Part shown: piece by piece, positions 19,328-20,448 of the stretch
Numbering within the stretch: the stretch's first letter is position 1
Layout of the letters: every line of letters begins with the position of its first letter
Assembly: GCA_013696425.1 (NCBI GenBank)
Contig: JACCYP010000139.1
Span: 1 to 20,448, forward strand
Source: Thermoleophilaceae bacterium
GTDB taxonomy: Bacteria > Actinomycetota > Thermoleophilia > Solirubrobacterales > Thermoleophilaceae
DNA: 20,448 nt
Direction of reading: 5' to 3'
Position numbers and translations under genes: made by a program
Notes under the pieces: model-generated
What the model saw: only the letters and a program-made list of their open reading frames with translations
Databases searched by the model: none
What the model was told of the DNA's origin: nothing

Positions 19328-20448
19328 ATCGACTTCACGCCGTCAGCACGGGTCGAGGAGCTCAAGGGACGCATCGAGCGCTTCCTCGACGAGCACGTGT
19401 ATCCCGTGGAGCTGCAGGTGCTCCTGGCCCTGGATGAGGAGGTCAAGCCGGGAGTGGCCTACCCCGAGATCCTCGTCGAGCTGCGCGAGAAGGCGAAGTC
19501 CGAAGGGCTCTGGAACCTCTTCCTGCCTGACGAGGAGCTGGGCGCCGGGCTGACCAACTGGGAGTACGGGATGCTCTGCGAGGTGATGGGGCGCAGCCTC
19601 GTGACTCCCATGGTCTTCAACTGCTCCGCGCCCGACACGGGCAACATGGAGATCCTCGCCGAGTACGGAACCGAGGAGCACAAGGAACGCTGGCTGGGCC
19701 CCCTGCTCAACGACCACGTGCGCTCGTGCTTCTCGATGACCGAGCCCGAGACGTCCGGTTCGGACCCCACGGGCCTGGCCGCGCGCGCCGAGCTCGATGG
19801 CGGCGAATGGGTGATCAACGGCCACAAGTGGTTCACGTCGGGCTACAACGGAGCCGACGTGGCGATCGTCATGGTCGTCACGGACCCTGACGCGGCGCCG
19901 CACAAGCGCGCGAGCATGATCTGCGTCCCGATCGACACGCCCGGGTTCACCGGCGTGCGGCCGGTCTCGGTGATGGGCCACGACGGCGGTCCGGGCCACT
20001 GGGAGGTCACCTACGAGGGCGTGCGCGTCCCCGAGGACAGCCTGCTCGGCCCGCGCGGCGACGGCTTCACGATCGCCCAGGCGCGCCTCGGCCCCGGGCG
20101 CATCCACCACTGCATGCGCGCGATCGGCTCGGCCGAGCGGGCGTTCGAGCTGATGTGCGAGCGCGTCCATGCCCGCGAGGCCTTCGGCGGGCCGCTCGCC
20201 GAGAAGCAGTTCGTCCAGGACTTCATCGCCAAGTCGCGCATGGAGATCGACTCGGCGCGCTGGATGGTCCTCCATGCCGCCTGGCGGATGGACACCGAGG
20301 GCAAGCGCGCCGCGCGCCAGGACATCTCGATGATCAAGGTCATCGCCGCCCAGATGCACCAGGAGGTGCTCGATCGCGCGATGCAGGTCCACGGCGCCCT
20401 GGGCATGTCCGACGACGTGCCGCTGTCGCTGATGTGGCGCCAGGGCCG
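19328..20448 (+). CDS. Acyl-CoA dehydrogenase, 3' end beyond the window
   Basis: 373 codons are open to the window edge. The N-terminal helical domain begins IDFTPSARVEELKGRIERF and continues with FLDEHVYPVE. The family signature is SMTEPETSGSDPTG (about 136-149), followed by INGHKWFTSG. The middle beta domain and the C-terminal helical domain follow: GPGRIHHCMRAIGSAERAFE, FGGPLAEKQFVQDFIAKSRM and MQVHGALGMSDD. The enzyme oxidises acyl-CoA esters with FAD; the MTEP signature and HGALGMSDD resemble the ACAD10/11-like group. Oddity: no ATG, GTG or TTG stands where homology starts. The codon there is ATC (19328), and the first usual start is a GTG at 19397, 23 codons in. A non-standard start or a base error is possible. 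A long open frame on the opposite strand is a shadow. Confidence 0.88.
   Translation, partial: MDFTPSARVEELKGRIERFLDEHVYPVELQVLLALDEEVKPGVAYPEILVELREKAKSEGLWNLFLPDEELGAGLTNWEYGMLCEVMGRSLVTPMVFNCSAPDTGNMEILAEYGTEEHKERWLGPLLNDHVRSCFSMTEPETSGSDPTGLAARAELDGGEWVINGHKWFTSGYNGADVAIVMVVTDPDAAPHKRASMICVPIDTPGFTGVRPVSVMGHDGGPGHWEVTYEGVRVPEDSLLGPRGDGFTIAQARLGPGRIHHCMRAIGSAERAFELMCERVHAREAFGGPLAEKQFVQDFIAKSRMEIDSARWMVLHAAWRMDTEGKRAARQDISMIKVIAAQMHQEVLDRAMQVHGALGMSDDVPLSLMWRQG

Noticed and set aside
19343..20392. Long minus-strand open frame at the end of the window
   Set aside because: It is the antisense shadow of the acyl-CoA dehydrogenase, which has clear family motifs on the plus strand.

Overview
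The window is very GC-rich, dense in genes and uses GTG/TTG starts often. The gene content is actinobacterial: a SufR/Rrf2-led SUF operon, a CysO-type cysteine pathway, an AbiEi-DUF559 protein, and secreted proteins with Lys/Arg-rich tails. I infer a member of Actinomycetota, plausibly class Thermoleophilia (Solirubrobacterales-like). That placement rests on gene style, not on a marker gene. No tRNA, rRNA, CRISPR array, insertion sequence or phage gene was found.

Layout. 1-1937 (+): the 3' part of a family 2 glycoside hydrolase gene and a short secreted protein. 1944-6719 (-): a gene run sco1 > rrf2 > sufC > sufD > sufS > sufU with overlaps or gaps of a few bases; sufB is absent. 6747-7505 (+): a TauE/SafE permease, divergent from sco1 across only 27 bp. 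7596-9211 (-): a two-component pair. 9421-10889 (+): a rhodanese-MoeB fusion and a CysO-like sulfur carrier. 11014-11703 (+): a secreted protein of unknown function ending in a strong terminator. 12019-12990 (+): a CysM-like O-phosphoserine sulfhydrylase. 12933-13997 (-): a winged-helix/DUF559 protein with a large palindrome in its 5' region. 14049-16136 (+): a secreted CocE/X-Pro dipeptidyl-peptidase-like hydrolase. 16072-17454 (-): two exported ferritin-like proteins followed by tatA. 17486-19317 (+): a Mec-type JAMM peptidase, a zinc-ribbon/DUF2007 membrane protein and a LysR regulator. 19328 to the end (+): an acyl-CoA dehydrogenase cut by the window edge.

How the genes fit together. The common thread is sulfur. 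All four parts of the Mycobacterium tuberculosis CysO route to cysteine can be recognised: a MoeB/rhodanese activating enzyme, the CysO carrier, CysM and the Mec peptidase. They lie in three separate places, and the activating enzyme has its two domains in the reverse order of mycobacterial MoeZ. The SUF operon consumes cysteine through SufS for Fe-S clusters. The TauE/SafE permease and the CysL-like LysR regulator may belong to the same theme, but that is inference.

The non-coding signals are also notable. There is a 20-bp near-palindrome against the rrf2 start. Several TANNNT -10 boxes lie 6-10 bases from start codons, which suggests leaderless mRNAs. A 111-bp interrupted palindrome made of four GACG-N5-CGTC units lies at the DUF559 gene. 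A 60-bp in-frame tandem duplication lies in tatA.
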